The translations under genes were made by a program, and so were the position numbers. A model generated the notes under the pieces. The model saw nothing but the letters and a program-made list of their open reading frames with translations. It did no database searches and was not told where the DNA came from. DNA of 64,000 bases. Origin: Paracoccus sanguinis (GTDB lineage Bacteria > Pseudomonadota > Alphaproteobacteria > Rhodobacterales > Rhodobacteraceae). Of this stretch, positions 50,817 through 60,863 are shown one piece after another. Location of the stretch: assembly GCF_900106665.1 (NCBI RefSeq), contig NZ_FNNA01000001.1, forward strand, positions 62,001 through 126,000, read 5' to 3'. Position 1 is the stretch's first letter; each line of letters begins with the position of its first letter.

Positions 50817-51701
50817 ATGTTCGCCCAATGCGCCGACCCCAAGGCCCTCGACGGCCTCGCCTGGATGCTGTGCTACCTCACCTCGGGGACGCACCTGCTG
50901 TTCTATCGCTCGTTCGGGATCGTCCTGCTGCTGCTCGTCGCCACCGCGCCAATCGCGCTGGCGATGGGGTTCGCGGGCGCCATGGCCGCACGCTCGCGCC
51001 TGACGCCGCTGCGCTGGCTGGGCAAGACCTACGCCGCCATCGTCCGCGGCGTGCCCGACATCATCTTCTTCCTCTTCGTGCCAATCGCGCTCGACCAGGG
51101 GCTCGAGTGGCTGCGCAGCCGCGTCTATTGCGACCCCTCGGTGCCGGTCCGGCAGGGCAACGAGTTCGTCGTCTGCCCGGCCGCCAAGCTGCCGCTGTCG
51201 AACGCCGCGCCCTGGGTGCATGACCTCTACGGCATCACGCTGGCCATCGTGGCGTTCTCGTTCGTCTTCGGCGCCTTCGCCGCCAACGTCCTTTACGGCG
51301 CCATGCAGGCCGTTCCGCGCGCCCAGCTCGAGACGGGCGAGGCCTACGGCATGAGCCAGCGGCAGATCGACCGCCGCATCCTGATCCCGCAGATGTGGAC
51401 CTATGCGCTGCCCGGCCTCTCGAACCTGTGGATGATCCTCATCAAGGCCACGCCGCTTCTGTTCCTGCTCGGGGTCGAGGACATCGTCTACTGGGCGCGC
51501 GAGCTGGGCGGGTCCAAGACCTCGACCTATGCCTATCCGCACGGCGACTGGCGGGTGTGGTATTTCCTGGCGCTGCTGGTGTTCTACCTCGGCATGACCT
51601 GGATATCGCAGCGGGTGATCGACCGGCTCTCGGGGCGGCTGTCGCGTGGGCAGGCGACGATGGCGGGTGAGCGGATGCGCCACGCCGGGGCCGCGCCATG
51701 A
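50817..51701 (+). CDS. Amino acid ABC transporter permease (HisQ-like)
   Basis: A protein of 294 aa, ATG at 50817. It is longer than E. coli HisQ (about 228) because of an inserted periplasmic segment (EWLRSRVYCDPSVPVRQGNEFVVCPAAKL, with two cysteines that could pair). The EAA-type coupling motif is ETGEAYGMSQRQIDRRILIPQMWTYALPGLSN. Several membrane helices flank it. It overlaps the second permease gene by 4 bp. The substrate class, polar amino acid or amine, follows from the subfamily. Confidence 0.9.
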   Translation: MFAQCADPKALDGLAWMLCYLTSGTHLLFYRSFGIVLLLLVATAPIALAMGFAGAMAARSRLTPLRWLGKTYAAIVRGVPDIIFFLFVPIALDQGLEWLRSRVYCDPSVPVRQGNEFVVCPAAKLPLSNAAPWVHDLYGITLAIVAFSFVFGAFAANVLYGAMQAVPRAQLETGEAYGMSQRQIDRRILIPQMWTYALPGLSNLWMILIKATPLLFLLGVEDIVYWARELGGSKTSTYAYPHGDWRVWYFLALLVFYLGMTWISQRVIDRLSGRLSRGQATMAGERMRHAGAAP

Positions 51702-52522
51702 GCTGCGCGCAGACCTTTGCCGACTATGCCCTGCGCTCGATCGGGATCGGCGCGCGCGGCCTGCCGCGCACCGACTTCGACCTCTGCCACCAGTTTGTGC
51801 TGATCGGCTCGGGGCTGATCTGGAACCTCTATTTCGGCATCCTCGCGCTGGCCGTGGGGTTCTTCCTCGCCACGGCGCTGGCGCTCGCCAAGGCCAGCGA
51901 CAACCCGTGGCTGCGCCGCCCGGCCGAGGCCTTCATCTTCGTCTTCCGCGGCAGCCCGCTCTTCATCCAGTTCTTCCTCGCCTATTCGGCGGTGGTGCTG
52001 CTGCCGCGCGAGGGGTTGAACGTGCTGGGCGTCACCATCCCGACCGCGTGGCTCGCCCGCGCCTGGGCCGGGGCGCTGATCGTGCTGATCCTGAACACCG
52101 CCGCCTATTCGGCCGAGATCTTCCACGGCGGCCTGCGCAACGTGCCCAAGGGCGATCTCGAGGCCGCCGAGGCCTACGGCCTCTCGGGCTGGTCGCGCTT
52201 CCGCCGCATCGTCTGGCCGACCATGCTGCGGCTGTCGTGGCCCGCCTACACCAATGAGGCGATCTTTCTCTTCCACGCCACCACGCTGGTGTTCTTTTCG
52301 GCGTTTCCGGCCGTGCAGCAGATGGGCGACAGCCTGTATTACGCGAGCTATCTGGCCGACAAGACCTTCAACCCCTTCGTGGCCTATCCGATCGTGGCGG
52401 GGTATTTCATTCTTCTGACCCTCGGGCTCATCGCCCTTTTCGGGGTCGTCAACCGGCGGCTGAACCGGCATCTGCCGGGCGCCGCCCAGCGGCTGAGGTA
52501 TCGGCCCAAGCTCATCAGGTGA
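51698..52522 (+). CDS. Amino acid ABC transporter permease (HisM-like)
   Basis: A protein of 274 aa, ATG overlapping the preceding stop (ATGA). The coupling motif is DLEAAEAYGLSGWSRFRRIVWPTMLRLSWPAYTNE. The substrate-pathway helix region IFVFRGSPLFIQFFLAYSAVVLLP matches the R-G-S/T-P-L-hydrophobic motif of polar amino acid permeases. Six membrane helices. Partner of the permease at 50817. Confidence 0.92.
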   Translation: MSCAQTFADYALRSIGIGARGLPRTDFDLCHQFVLIGSGLIWNLYFGILALAVGFFLATALALAKASDNPWLRRPAEAFIFVFRGSPLFIQFFLAYSAVVLLPREGLNVLGVTIPTAWLARAWAGALIVLILNTAAYSAEIFHGGLRNVPKGDLEAAEAYGLSGWSRFRRIVWPTMLRLSWPAYTNEAIFLFHATTLVFFSAFPAVQQMGDSLYYASYLADKTFNPFVAYPIVAGYFILLTLGLIALFGVVNRRLNRHLPGAAQRLRYRPKLIR

Positions 52523-52528
52523 ACGAAC

Positions 52529-53863
52529 ATGGACTGGCTGAGGGACCACCCGGAGGTCAAGACGATCCGCGTCGCGGCGGCCGATCTGAACGGCGTCGCA
52601 CGCGGCAAGCGCATCCCGGCGCGCTTTGCCGACAAGCTGCTGACCGAGGGGACCAAGTTCCCCTATTCGGTGCTGAACATGGATATCTGGGGCGAGGACG
52701 TCGAGAACTCGCCGCTGGTGTTCCAGGCGGGCGATCCCGACGGGCTGTTGATGCCGACCGAGCGCGGCTTCATGCCGATGCCGTGGCTCGACGCGCCGAC
52801 CGGGCTTCTGCCGCTCTGGATGTTCCACCCCGACGGGCGGCCCTATGACGGCTGCCCGCGCCAGGCGCTGGCCCGCGTGGTCGAGCGCTACAAGGCCGCG
52901 GGGCTGACCCCTGTGGTGGCGACCGAGCTTGAGTTCTTCCTCGTCGACGACAGCCAGTCGGGGCATCTGCAGGTGCCGCCCTCGCCGCGCTCGGGCAAGC
53001 GCCGCACCGGGGCCGAGACGCTGAGCCTGCGGGCGCTCGACGCCTTCGACAAGTTCTTCACCGACCTCTACGACAGCTGCGAGGCGATGGACATTCCCGC
53101 CGACACGGCGATTTCCGAGGCCGCCCCGGGGCAGTTCGAGATCAACCTGATGCACCAGCCCGACCCGCTGAAGGCGGCGGACGATGCGTGGCTCTTCAAG
53201 CTGCTGGTCAAGGGTCTGGCGCGCCGCTACGGCTTTGCCGGGTCGTTCATGGCCAAGCCCTATCACCTGTTCAACGGCTCGGGGATGCACATGCATTTCT
53301 CGGTGCTGGACCGGAACGGCGACAACATCTTCGACGACGGCACCGACGCGGGCTCGGACCGGCTGCGCCATGCGGTCGCGGGGTGCCTGGCCGCGATGCC
53401 CGGCTCGACGCTGGTCTTTGCCCCGCACGAGAACTCCTACGACCGATTGGTGCCGAATGCCCATGCGCCGACCGGCATCGGCTGGGCCTACGAGAACCGC
53501 ACCTCGGCGATCCGCATCCCCTCGTCGGGCCCCAAGGCGCGGCGGATCGAGCATCGGACGCCGGGCGGCGACGTGAACCCCTATCTCACCACGGCGGTGA
53601 TCCTGGGGGCGGCGCTCAACGGGCTCGAGGACCGGGCCGAGGCGCCCGCCCCGATCAGCGGCAATGCCTATGACCACCCGCTCGAGCAACTGCCCGCCGA
53701 CTGGGGCGCGGCCATCGACGCCTTCGAGGCCTCGCCCGAGATCCGCCGCATCCTGCCCGCGCATCTGATCGAGAACTTCGTGATGACCAAGCGGCAAGAG
53801 GCCCACTACATGGCCGAGCTGTCGGACGAGGAGACCGTCGAGCTCTATCTCGACACGGTGTAG
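52529..53863 (+). CDS. Glutamine-synthetase-family ligase (PuuA-like)
   Basis: A protein of 444 aa, 6 bp after the permease gene. Glutamine synthetase fold: ATELEFFLVDD (metal/glutamate site), SEAAPGQFEINL, GSGMHMHFSVLD, APHENSYDRLVPNAHAP and YENRTSAIRIPSSGP. These are the standard GS blocks, but the lack of the adenylylation-site C-terminus and the N-terminal WLRDHPEVKTIRVAAADLNGVARGK place it in the GS-like ligases such as gamma-glutamylputrescine synthetase. Such enzymes ligate glutamate to an amine using ATP. Placement at the end of an amino acid/amine uptake operon suggests it acts on the imported substrate; that is inference. Confidence 0.88.
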   Translation: MDWLRDHPEVKTIRVAAADLNGVARGKRIPARFADKLLTEGTKFPYSVLNMDIWGEDVENSPLVFQAGDPDGLLMPTERGFMPMPWLDAPTGLLPLWMFHPDGRPYDGCPRQALARVVERYKAAGLTPVVATELEFFLVDDSQSGHLQVPPSPRSGKRRTGAETLSLRALDAFDKFFTDLYDSCEAMDIPADTAISEAAPGQFEINLMHQPDPLKAADDAWLFKLLVKGLARRYGFAGSFMAKPYHLFNGSGMHMHFSVLDRNGDNIFDDGTDAGSDRLRHAVAGCLAAMPGSTLVFAPHENSYDRLVPNAHAPTGIGWAYENRTSAIRIPSSGPKARRIEHRTPGGDVNPYLTTAVILGAALNGLEDRAEAPAPISGNAYDHPLEQLPADWGAAIDAFEASPEIRRILPAHLIENFVMTKRQEAHYMAELSDEETVELYLDTV

Positions 53864-53901
53864 CGGCGGCGCGGGGTTCCGCCGAGCCGGGCGAAAACAG
53901 C

Positions 53902-53930
53902 TTTCACCGCTGGGTCGCGCGGCCTATATG
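53902..53930 (+). promoter_or_regulatory. Candidate promoter of the mre-mrd operon
   Basis: TTTCAC (53902-53907) and TATATG (53925-53930) are 17 bp apart, giving a leader of about 110 nt to the mreB ATG. The -10 is good and the -35 weak. Confidence 0.45.
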
Positions 53931-54020
53931 GGCCATCGGCCAGACAGGGCGCGCGGGCGACTCGTGCGGTCACAGATCAACAATGGCCTCGGGACAGCAG
54001 GCGGCAAACGGGCCGCCTGA

Positions 54021-55082
<1,062 letters not shown>

Positions 55083-55090
55083 GGCCGCCG

Positions 55091-56086
55091 ATGGCGCGCC
55101 GCAGCCATGACTACGCGACGCCCGTGCGCCGCATCCTCGTGGCGCTGCTGGTGCTGGTGCTGTTCGGGATGTTCCTGTTCTGGCGCATCGACAGCCCGCG
55201 GGCCGAGCGGATGCGCGCGGCCTTCGTGGACCGCTTCGTGCCGTCGCTCGACTGGGCGATGGCGCCGGTCACGGCCGCGAGCCGGATGGTCGCGGGGGCG
55301 CAGTCCTATCAGCGCCTCTACCAGCAGAACCAGGAGCTGCGGCGCGAGCTGCAGAAGATGTCGGCCTGGAAAGAGGCCGCCGTCCAGCTTGAGCAGGAGA
55401 ACGCCAAGCTTCTGGCGCAGAACAACGTCCGGCTGGACCCGGCGCTGACCTCGGTCTCGGGCGTGGTGATGACCGATGCGGGCACCGCATTCCGCCAGTC
55501 GGTGCTGCTGAACCGGGGCGCGCGGGACGGGATCCTCGACGGCTGGGCGACGATGGACGGGCTGGGGCTCGTCGGCCGCATCTCGGGCGTGGGGCAGACC
55601 ACCAGCCGGGTGATGCTGCTCACCGACCCCTCGTCGCGGCTGCCGGTGACGATCCAGCCCTCGGGGCAGCGGGCGCTGCTGACCGGGGACAACACCCCCT
55701 TCCCGGTCCTCGACTTCATGGAATCGCCCGAGGACGTGCGCCCCGGCGACCGCGTGATCACCTCGGGCGACGGCGGCCTGTTCCCGCCGGGGCTGCTGGT
55801 CGGCCAGGCGGTGCAGGCGTCAGACCGGCGAATGCGGGTGCGGCTCGCGGCCGACTATGGCCGGCTCGAGTTCCTGCGCGTGCTGCGCTCGCACCCGGCC
55901 GAGCAGCTGGCCGACGCGGGCGGGCTGATCCCGCCGCCGCCGCCCAGCTTCATCGGCCCGCCCCTGCCCCCGCGCCCCGCCCCCTCGCCGGTCGGCACGG
56001 CCGAGGCCGCCGCCGCGGCGGGCGCCGTGCGGGCGACCGACTCGCCCGCGCCCGAGGCCGACCGCGAAGTCCAGGCCGAGGACTGA
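55091..56086 (+). CDS. mreC: Rod-shape determining protein MreC
   Basis: A protein of 331 aa. It has one N-terminal membrane helix (RRILVALLVLVLFGMFLFW) and a periplasmic coiled coil (YQRLYQQNQELRRELQKMSAWKEAAVQLEQENAKL). The MreC beta-barrel follows (VVMTDAGTAFRQSVLLNRGARDGI, GLVGRISGVGQTTSRVMLLTDPSSRLPV, VITSGDGGLFPPGLLVGQ). The last 55 aa are Pro/Ala-rich and likely disordered, as in other Rhodobacterales. It links cytosolic MreB to the periplasmic synthases PBP2/RodA. Confidence 0.96.
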   Translation: MARRSHDYATPVRRILVALLVLVLFGMFLFWRIDSPRAERMRAAFVDRFVPSLDWAMAPVTAASRMVAGAQSYQRLYQQNQELRRELQKMSAWKEAAVQLEQENAKLLAQNNVRLDPALTSVSGVVMTDAGTAFRQSVLLNRGARDGILDGWATMDGLGLVGRISGVGQTTSRVMLLTDPSSRLPVTIQPSGQRALLTGDNTPFPVLDFMESPEDVRPGDRVITSGDGGLFPPGLLVGQAVQASDRRMRVRLAADYGRLEFLRVLRSHPAEQLADAGGLIPPPPPSFIGPPLPPRPAPSPVGTAEAAAAAGAVRATDSPAPEADREVQAED

Positions 56087-56090
56087 GCCG

Positions 56091-56630
56091 GTGCTCGACG
56101 CGCCCCGCCAGCGCCGGCTGATCGGCCAGGCCCTCTACCTCGCCGCAAGCCTCGGGCTGATCCTCGTGGCGCTGCTGCCGCTGTCGCCCGGCGCGATCCG
56201 CTGGCCGGGGCCGGACTGGCTGATGGCGTTGACCCTCGCCTGGGTGCTGCGCCGCCCCGAGCAGGTGCCGGTGCTGTCTGTGGCGGCCGTCATGCTGCTG
56301 GCCGACGTGCTGTTCCTGCGCCCGATCGGCCTTGGCGCCGCCATCGCCGTGGTGGCGACCGAGGCCGCGCGGCGGCGCGAGACCCGCTGGGCCGAGCAGG
56401 GGTTCGTGGCCGAATGGCTGCGGGTCGGCGCGCTCGTGGCACTCGGGCTTCTGGCCGAGCGGGTGGTGATGACGCTTTTCGTGATCCCCCCGGCGCTGGC
56501 GCCGCTGCCGCCGTTGGGGCAGGATATCCTGCGCCTGATCGCCACGCTCGCGGCCTATCCGCTGGTCGTGGTGGTGCTGCGCGCCTTCGGCCTGCGCCGC
56601 GCCGCACCCGGAGAGATGGACCTCGCCTGA
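56091..56630 (+). CDS. mreD: Rod-shape determining protein MreD
   Basis: A protein of 179 aa with a GTG start 4 bp after the mreC stop. Almost entirely hydrophobic, with about five membrane helices; LALTLAWVLRRPEQVPVLSVAAVMLLADVLFLRPIGLGA is the best-conserved MreD stretch. The position between mreC and mrdA confirms the identity. The intergenic DNA before mrdA holds repeated CGCCTGACCCC motifs. Confidence 0.92.
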   Translation: MLDAPRQRRLIGQALYLAASLGLILVALLPLSPGAIRWPGPDWLMALTLAWVLRRPEQVPVLSVAAVMLLADVLFLRPIGLGAAIAVVATEAARRRETRWAEQGFVAEWLRVGALVALGLLAERVVMTLFVIPPALAPLPPLGQDILRLIATLAAYPLVVVVLRAFGLRRAAPGEMDLA

Positions 56631-56706
56631 CCCCCGCCTGCCCCTCGCCTGACCCCCGCCCGCCCCCTGCCCGAAGCCCTGCCTGACCCGCGAATGACCT
56701 GACCCG

Positions 56707-58653
56707 ATGAAGAAATCCGCCCGCGAGATCGTCGACAGCTCCCGCCAGATCACCCGGCGCGGGCTGATGCTGGGCGCGATTCAGGCGGCGGTGGTGGCCA
56801 CCCTCGGCTGGCGGCTCAAGACCATGCAGCTTGACCGCGCCGACGAGTTCCGGCTGCTTTCGGACGGCAACTCGATCAAGCTGCGCCTGCTGCCCCCGGC
56901 CCGCGGGCTGATCCACGACCGCAACGGCGTGCTGCTGGCCGGGAACGAGGCCAACTACCGCGCCACCATCACGCGCGAGGAGGCCGGCGACCCCTCGCTG
57001 GTGATCGCCCGGCTGCGCCACCTGATCCCGATGACCGACACCGCCGTGGCGGCGCTTCTGGCCGAGATCAACCGCCGCAGCGCCATCACCCCCATCGTGA
57101 TCGCCGACCGGCTGAGCTGGGACCAGTTCTCGTCCATCGCCGTCAACGCCCCGGCGCTGCCCGGCGTCTCGCCCGAATCCGGCCTCTCGCGCAGCTATCC
57201 GCGCGGCGGCGACTTCGCCCATGTGCTGGGCTACGTCGGCCCGGTCTCGGACTTCGACCTCTCGAAGATGGAGAACCCCGACCCGGTGCTGATGCTGCCC
57301 GAGTTCCAGCTTGGCAAGCTCGGCGTCGAGGCCAAGCTCGAGACCGAGCTGCGCGGCAAGGCTGGCACCCGCAAGGTCGAGGTGAACAGCGCCGGGCGCG
57401 AGATGCGCGAGCTGGAACGGATCGAGGGCCAGCAGGGCGAGACGGTGCAGATGACGCTCGACGCGGGCTTGCAGAACTTCGCCATGCAGCGGCTGGGCGA
57501 GGAATCCGCCGCCGCCGTGGTGCTGGACGTCGAGACCGGGGACATGCTGGCCAGCGCCTCCTCGCCCAGCTTCGACCCGAACCTCTTCGTGCGCGGCATC
57601 TCGAGCGGCGACTACAAGGCGTTGATGGAGCACGACCACCGCCCGCTCGCCGACAAGACGGTGCAGGGGGTCTATCCGCCCGGCTCGACCTTCAAGATGG
57701 TCACGCTGCTGGCTGGGCTCGAATCTGGGCTGATCAACGCCAACTCGCATTTCTACTGCCCGGGCTACACCACCGTCGCCGGCCGCCGCTTCCATTGCTG
57801 GAGCCGGGGGGGCCACGGCTCGGTCGGCCCGGTCCAGAGCCTCGAGCGGTCCTGCGACGTCTTCTATTACGAGCTGGCGCAGAAGATCGGCATCGACCGG
57901 ATCGCCGAGATGGCCCGGCGGCTGGGGATCGGGGTGCGCCCCGACCTGCCGATGTCCGCCATCGCCGAGGGCATCGCCCCCGACCGCGCCTGGAAGAAGG
58001 CCCGCCACAACCAGGACTGGCAGATCGGCGACAGCCTCAACGCCTCGATCGGGCAGGGCTACGTGCTCGCCTCGCCCCTGCAGCTTGCGGTGATGACCGC
58101 GCGGGTGGCGACGGGGCGCGAGGTGATGCCGCGGCTCGTCCGGGCGGTGGACGGGGTGGCGGTGCCGGTGACGCCGTTCGCGGACCTCGGGCTCGGCGAG
58201 AGCAGCCTCAGGATCGCGCGGGCCGGGATGGACGCGGTGATGAACGGCGACCGGGGCACCGCCGCCAAGTCGCGGATCGTCGCGCCCGAGTGGCGGATGG
58301 CCGGCAAGACAGGCACCAGCCAGGTGCGGAACATCACCGCCGCCGAGCGCGCCCGCGGCGTCATCTCGAACGACCAGCTGCCGTGGATCCGCCGCGACCA
58401 CGCGCTCTTCGTCTGCTACGCCCCGGTCGAGGCGCCCCGCTATGCCGTGGCAGTGGTGGTCGAACATGGCGGCGGCGGCTCGGCCGTGGCCGCGCCGGTC
58501 GCGCGCGACATCCTGCTGTTCGCGCTCGCCGGCGGGATGCCGCCGCTCGAGGCCTATCCCCCCGGCCAGCGCGGCGCCATCGAGGAGATGCGCGCCCGCC
58601 TGCGCCTCATGCCCGCGCCGGTGGCGCAGGCGACCGGCCGGGCGCGGGCGTGA
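56707..58653 (+). CDS. mrdA: Penicillin-binding protein 2
   Basis: A protein of 648 aa. Short cytosolic N-terminus, membrane helix (GLMLGAIQAAVVATLGWRL) and pedestal domain (PPARGLIHDRNGVLLAGN, YPRGGDFAHVLGYVG). The transpeptidase domain has the catalytic SxxK in GVYPPGSTFKMVTLLAGL, SCD in SLERSCDVFYYELAQKIG (the second motif) and KTGTSQ near the C-terminus. A zinc-type insert reads FYCPGYTTVAGRRFHCWSRGG, with two cysteines and two histidine-type residues, common in PBP2. PBP2 crosslinks new peptidoglycan during elongation with RodA. mreBCD precede it. Confidence 0.97.
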   Translation: MKKSAREIVDSSRQITRRGLMLGAIQAAVVATLGWRLKTMQLDRADEFRLLSDGNSIKLRLLPPARGLIHDRNGVLLAGNEANYRATITREEAGDPSLVIARLRHLIPMTDTAVAALLAEINRRSAITPIVIADRLSWDQFSSIAVNAPALPGVSPESGLSRSYPRGGDFAHVLGYVGPVSDFDLSKMENPDPVLMLPEFQLGKLGVEAKLETELRGKAGTRKVEVNSAGREMRELERIEGQQGETVQMTLDAGLQNFAMQRLGEESAAAVVLDVETGDMLASASSPSFDPNLFVRGISSGDYKALMEHDHRPLADKTVQGVYPPGSTFKMVTLLAGLESGLINANSHFYCPGYTTVAGRRFHCWSRGGHGSVGPVQSLERSCDVFYYELAQKIGIDRIAEMARRLGIGVRPDLPMSAIAEGIAPDRAWKKARHNQDWQIGDSLNASIGQGYVLASPLQLAVMTARVATGREVMPRLVRAVDGVAVPVTPFADLGLGESSLRIARAGMDAVMNGDRGTAAKSRIVAPEWRMAGKTGTSQVRNITAAERARGVISNDQLPWIRRDHALFVCYAPVEAPRYAVAVVVEHGGGGSAVAAPVARDILLFALAGGMPPLEAYPPGQRGAIEEMRARLRLMPAPVAQATGRARA

Positions 58654-58657
58654 TCGC

Positions 58658-58700
58658 GGCATGAGCGGGGCATGAGCGCGGCATGAGGCTAAGGGCATGA
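58658..58700 (+). repeat. GGCATGAG micro-repeats between mrdA and rodA
   Basis: The heptamer GGCATGA occurs at about 58658, 58669, 58679 and 58694. The first three are about 11 bp apart; the last is the context of the rodA start. Each contains an ATG followed at once by GAG or a stop, so three of them are false starts. The pattern looks like slippage of a short segment in the intercistronic gap. Confidence 0.6.
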
Positions 58701-59839
58701 GCAGCTATCTCGACTACAAGTCCGACCAGACGCCCACCGGCTGGCGCAAGATCCTGTATCTGAACTGGCCGCTGGTGTTCCTGCTGACGGCGGTCGCCTC
58801 GGCCGGGTTCCTCATGCTCTACTCGGTCTCGGGCGGGCGGGCCGAGGTCTGGGCCGAGCCGCAGATCGAGCGCTTCGTCGTCGGCATGATCGCCATGATC
58901 GCGCTCGCATTCACGCCGATCTGGTTCTGGCGCTCGATCTCGGTCGTGGCCTACGTCGCCTGCGTCCTGCTGCTCTTCGCGGTGGATGTGTTCGGGCACA
59001 ACGCGATGGGGGCGCAGCGCTGGCTGGACGTCGGGCCGGTCAAGCTGCAACCCTCCGAGATCACCAAGATCGCCCTCGTCCTCGTGCTGGCCGCCTATTA
59101 CGACTGGCTCGACCTCTCGAAGGTTTCGCGGCCGCTCTGGGTGCTGATCCCGGTGGTGCTGATCCTCACCCCCACGGCGCTGGTGCTGGCGCAGCCCGAC
59201 CTCGGCACCTCGGTGATGCTGGTCGCGGGGGGCGGGATCATGATGTTCGTGGCCGGGGTGAGCCTGTGGTACTTCGCCGCCGTGATCGGCGCGGTGGGCG
59301 GGCTGGTGGCGACCGTGCTCGAAAGCCGCGGGACCAGCTGGCAGCTCTTGCACGACTACCAGTATCGGCGGGTGGACACCTTCCTCGACCCGACCAGCGA
59401 CCCGCTGGGGGCGGGCTACAACATCACCCAGGCGCAGATCGCGCTGGGGTCGGGGGGCTGGTCGGGGCGCGGCTTCATGCAGGGCACGCAGTCGCGGCTG
59501 AACTTCCTGCCCGAAAAGCACACCGACTTCATCTTCACCACGCTCGCCGAAGAGTTCGGCTTCGTCGGCACGATCAGCCTGCTGACGCTCTATGCGCTGG
59601 TGATCGGCTTCTGCCTCTACTCGGCGCTGACCAACCGCGACCGCTTCGGCAGCCTGGTCACGCTCGGCATCGGCGGCACGTTCTTTCTGTATTTCGCCGT
59701 CAACATGAGCATGGTGATGGGGCTGATGCCGGTGGTGGGGGTGCCGCTGCCGATGGTGAGCTATGGGGGCACGCAGCTGATGATCCTGCTGATGGCGTTC
59801 GGCATCGTCCAGTCCGCCCACGTCAACCGGCCGCGCTGA
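58697..59839 (+). CDS. rodA: Peptidoglycan polymerase RodA
   Basis: A protein of 380 aa; SEDS-family membrane protein with about ten helices. Family motifs: AQRWLDVGPVKLQPSEITKIALVL (periplasmic/cytosolic loop), LAQPDLGTSVMLVAGG, the big loop with GYNITQAQIALGSGGWSGRG, NFLPEKHTDFIFTTLAEEFGFVG and VVGVPLPMVSYGGTQLMILLMAFGI near the end. It polymerises glycan strands together with PBP2. The start is preceded by AAGGGC. Confidence 0.96.
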   Translation: MSSYLDYKSDQTPTGWRKILYLNWPLVFLLTAVASAGFLMLYSVSGGRAEVWAEPQIERFVVGMIAMIALAFTPIWFWRSISVVAYVACVLLLFAVDVFGHNAMGAQRWLDVGPVKLQPSEITKIALVLVLAAYYDWLDLSKVSRPLWVLIPVVLILTPTALVLAQPDLGTSVMLVAGGGIMMFVAGVSLWYFAAVIGAVGGLVATVLESRGTSWQLLHDYQYRRVDTFLDPTSDPLGAGYNITQAQIALGSGGWSGRGFMQGTQSRLNFLPEKHTDFIFTTLAEEFGFVGTISLLTLYALVIGFCLYSALTNRDRFGSLVTLGIGGTFFLYFAVNMSMVMGLMPVVGVPLPMVSYGGTQLMILLMAFGIVQSAHVNRPR

Positions 59840-59879
59840 TGCCCGTTCCGCCATGTGAAACGACCCGAGGCACCCGCTG

Positions 59880-60800
59880 ATGCGCGCCTTTTTCGCCGCC
59901 CGTTCCGCCATGTGGAGCGACTGGGCCCCGGCGCTGACCGCCGCCTGCCCCGAGCTCGATCTCGCGCGCGAGGGCGACCCGGCCAGCTTCGACGCGGTGA
60001 TCCATGCCCCCGGCTACCCCGAGGACGGCACGGCGATGGACTTTCGCCCCTTCACCCGCGCCCGGCTGGTCCAGAGCCTCTGGGCCGGGGTCGAGCGGAT
60101 CGCGCCCAACCCGACGCTGACCCAGCCGCTCTGCCGGATGGTCGATCCGGGGCTGGCGCAGGGGATGGTGGAGTATTGCGCGGGCTGGGTGCTGCGCGCC
60201 CATCTGGGCATGGACCGCTATGCGCAGGACGGCATCTGGCGCAACGACACCGTGCCGCCGCTCGCCGCCGAGCGGTCGGTGGTGGTGCTGGGGATGGGCG
60301 AACTCGGCGCCGCGGTGGGCCGGGCGCTCGCGGCGCTCGGGTTCCGGGTCACCGGCTGGTCGGCCTCGGGGCGGCCGGTCGAGGGGCTCGAGGTGCTGCC
60401 GGGCTCCCGTCTCGACGAGGCGCTGGCGCGCGCCGAGATCCTCGTGACGCTGCTGCCCGACACGCCCGACACCCGCGACCTGCTGGACGCGGAGCGGCTC
60501 GCGCGGCTGCCACGGGGCGCGGTGCTGATCAACCCGGGCCGCGGCACGCTGGTGGTCGAGGAGGCGCTGATCGCGGCGCTCGACGCAGGCCGGCTCGGCC
60601 ATGCGGTGCTCGACGTGTTCCGCACCGAGCCGCTGCCCGCCGGGCATCCATTCTGGCGCCACCCCGGGATCACCGTGACCCCGCATATCGCCGCCGAAAC
60701 CCGGCCCACCACGGCCGCGCGCTTGGTGGCCGAGAACCTGCGCCGGGCGATGGACGGCCGCCCGCTGCTCTATCAGGTGGACCGCAACCGCGGCTACTGA
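59880..60800 (+). CDS. ghrA: Glyoxylate/hydroxypyruvate reductase A
   Basis: A protein of 306 aa. D-2-hydroxyacid dehydrogenase of the GhrA type. The NAD(P)-binding motif is VVVLGMGELGAAVGRALAALGF, followed by WSASGRP (a serine/arginine pair that fits NADPH use). The substrate/catalytic segments are INPGRGTLVVEEALIAAL and VFRTEPLPAGHPFWRHPGITVTPHIAAETRP, which hold the catalytic Glu and His. It reduces glyoxylate or hydroxypyruvate. The C-terminus ends YQVDRNRGY, usual for this subgroup. It is 40 bp from rodA and may be read through from the mre operon. Confidence 0.93.
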   Translation: MRAFFAARSAMWSDWAPALTAACPELDLAREGDPASFDAVIHAPGYPEDGTAMDFRPFTRARLVQSLWAGVERIAPNPTLTQPLCRMVDPGLAQGMVEYCAGWVLRAHLGMDRYAQDGIWRNDTVPPLAAERSVVVLGMGELGAAVGRALAALGFRVTGWSASGRPVEGLEVLPGSRLDEALARAEILVTLLPDTPDTRDLLDAERLARLPRGAVLINPGRGTLVVEEALIAALDAGRLGHAVLDVFRTEPLPAGHPFWRHPGITVTPHIAAETRPTTAARLVAENLRRAMDGRPLLYQVDRNRGY

Positions 60801-60819
60801 CCGCGTCTCGTCTGCACAA

Positions 60820-60863
60820 ATATTCCGGGGGGAGTCCCGGAGGGACGGGGGGCAGCGCCCCCC
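60820..60863. terminator. GC-rich stem-loop between ghrA and the convergent sseB-like gene
   Basis: AATATTCCGGGGGGAGTCCCG is followed by GGGGGGC (60847-60853), loop AGC, GCCCCCC (60857-60863). The 7-bp stem directly abuts the stop of the minus-strand gene, so it can serve both genes. The same AATAT-CCGGGG-GTCC-hairpin order occurs behind pth. Confidence 0.55.
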
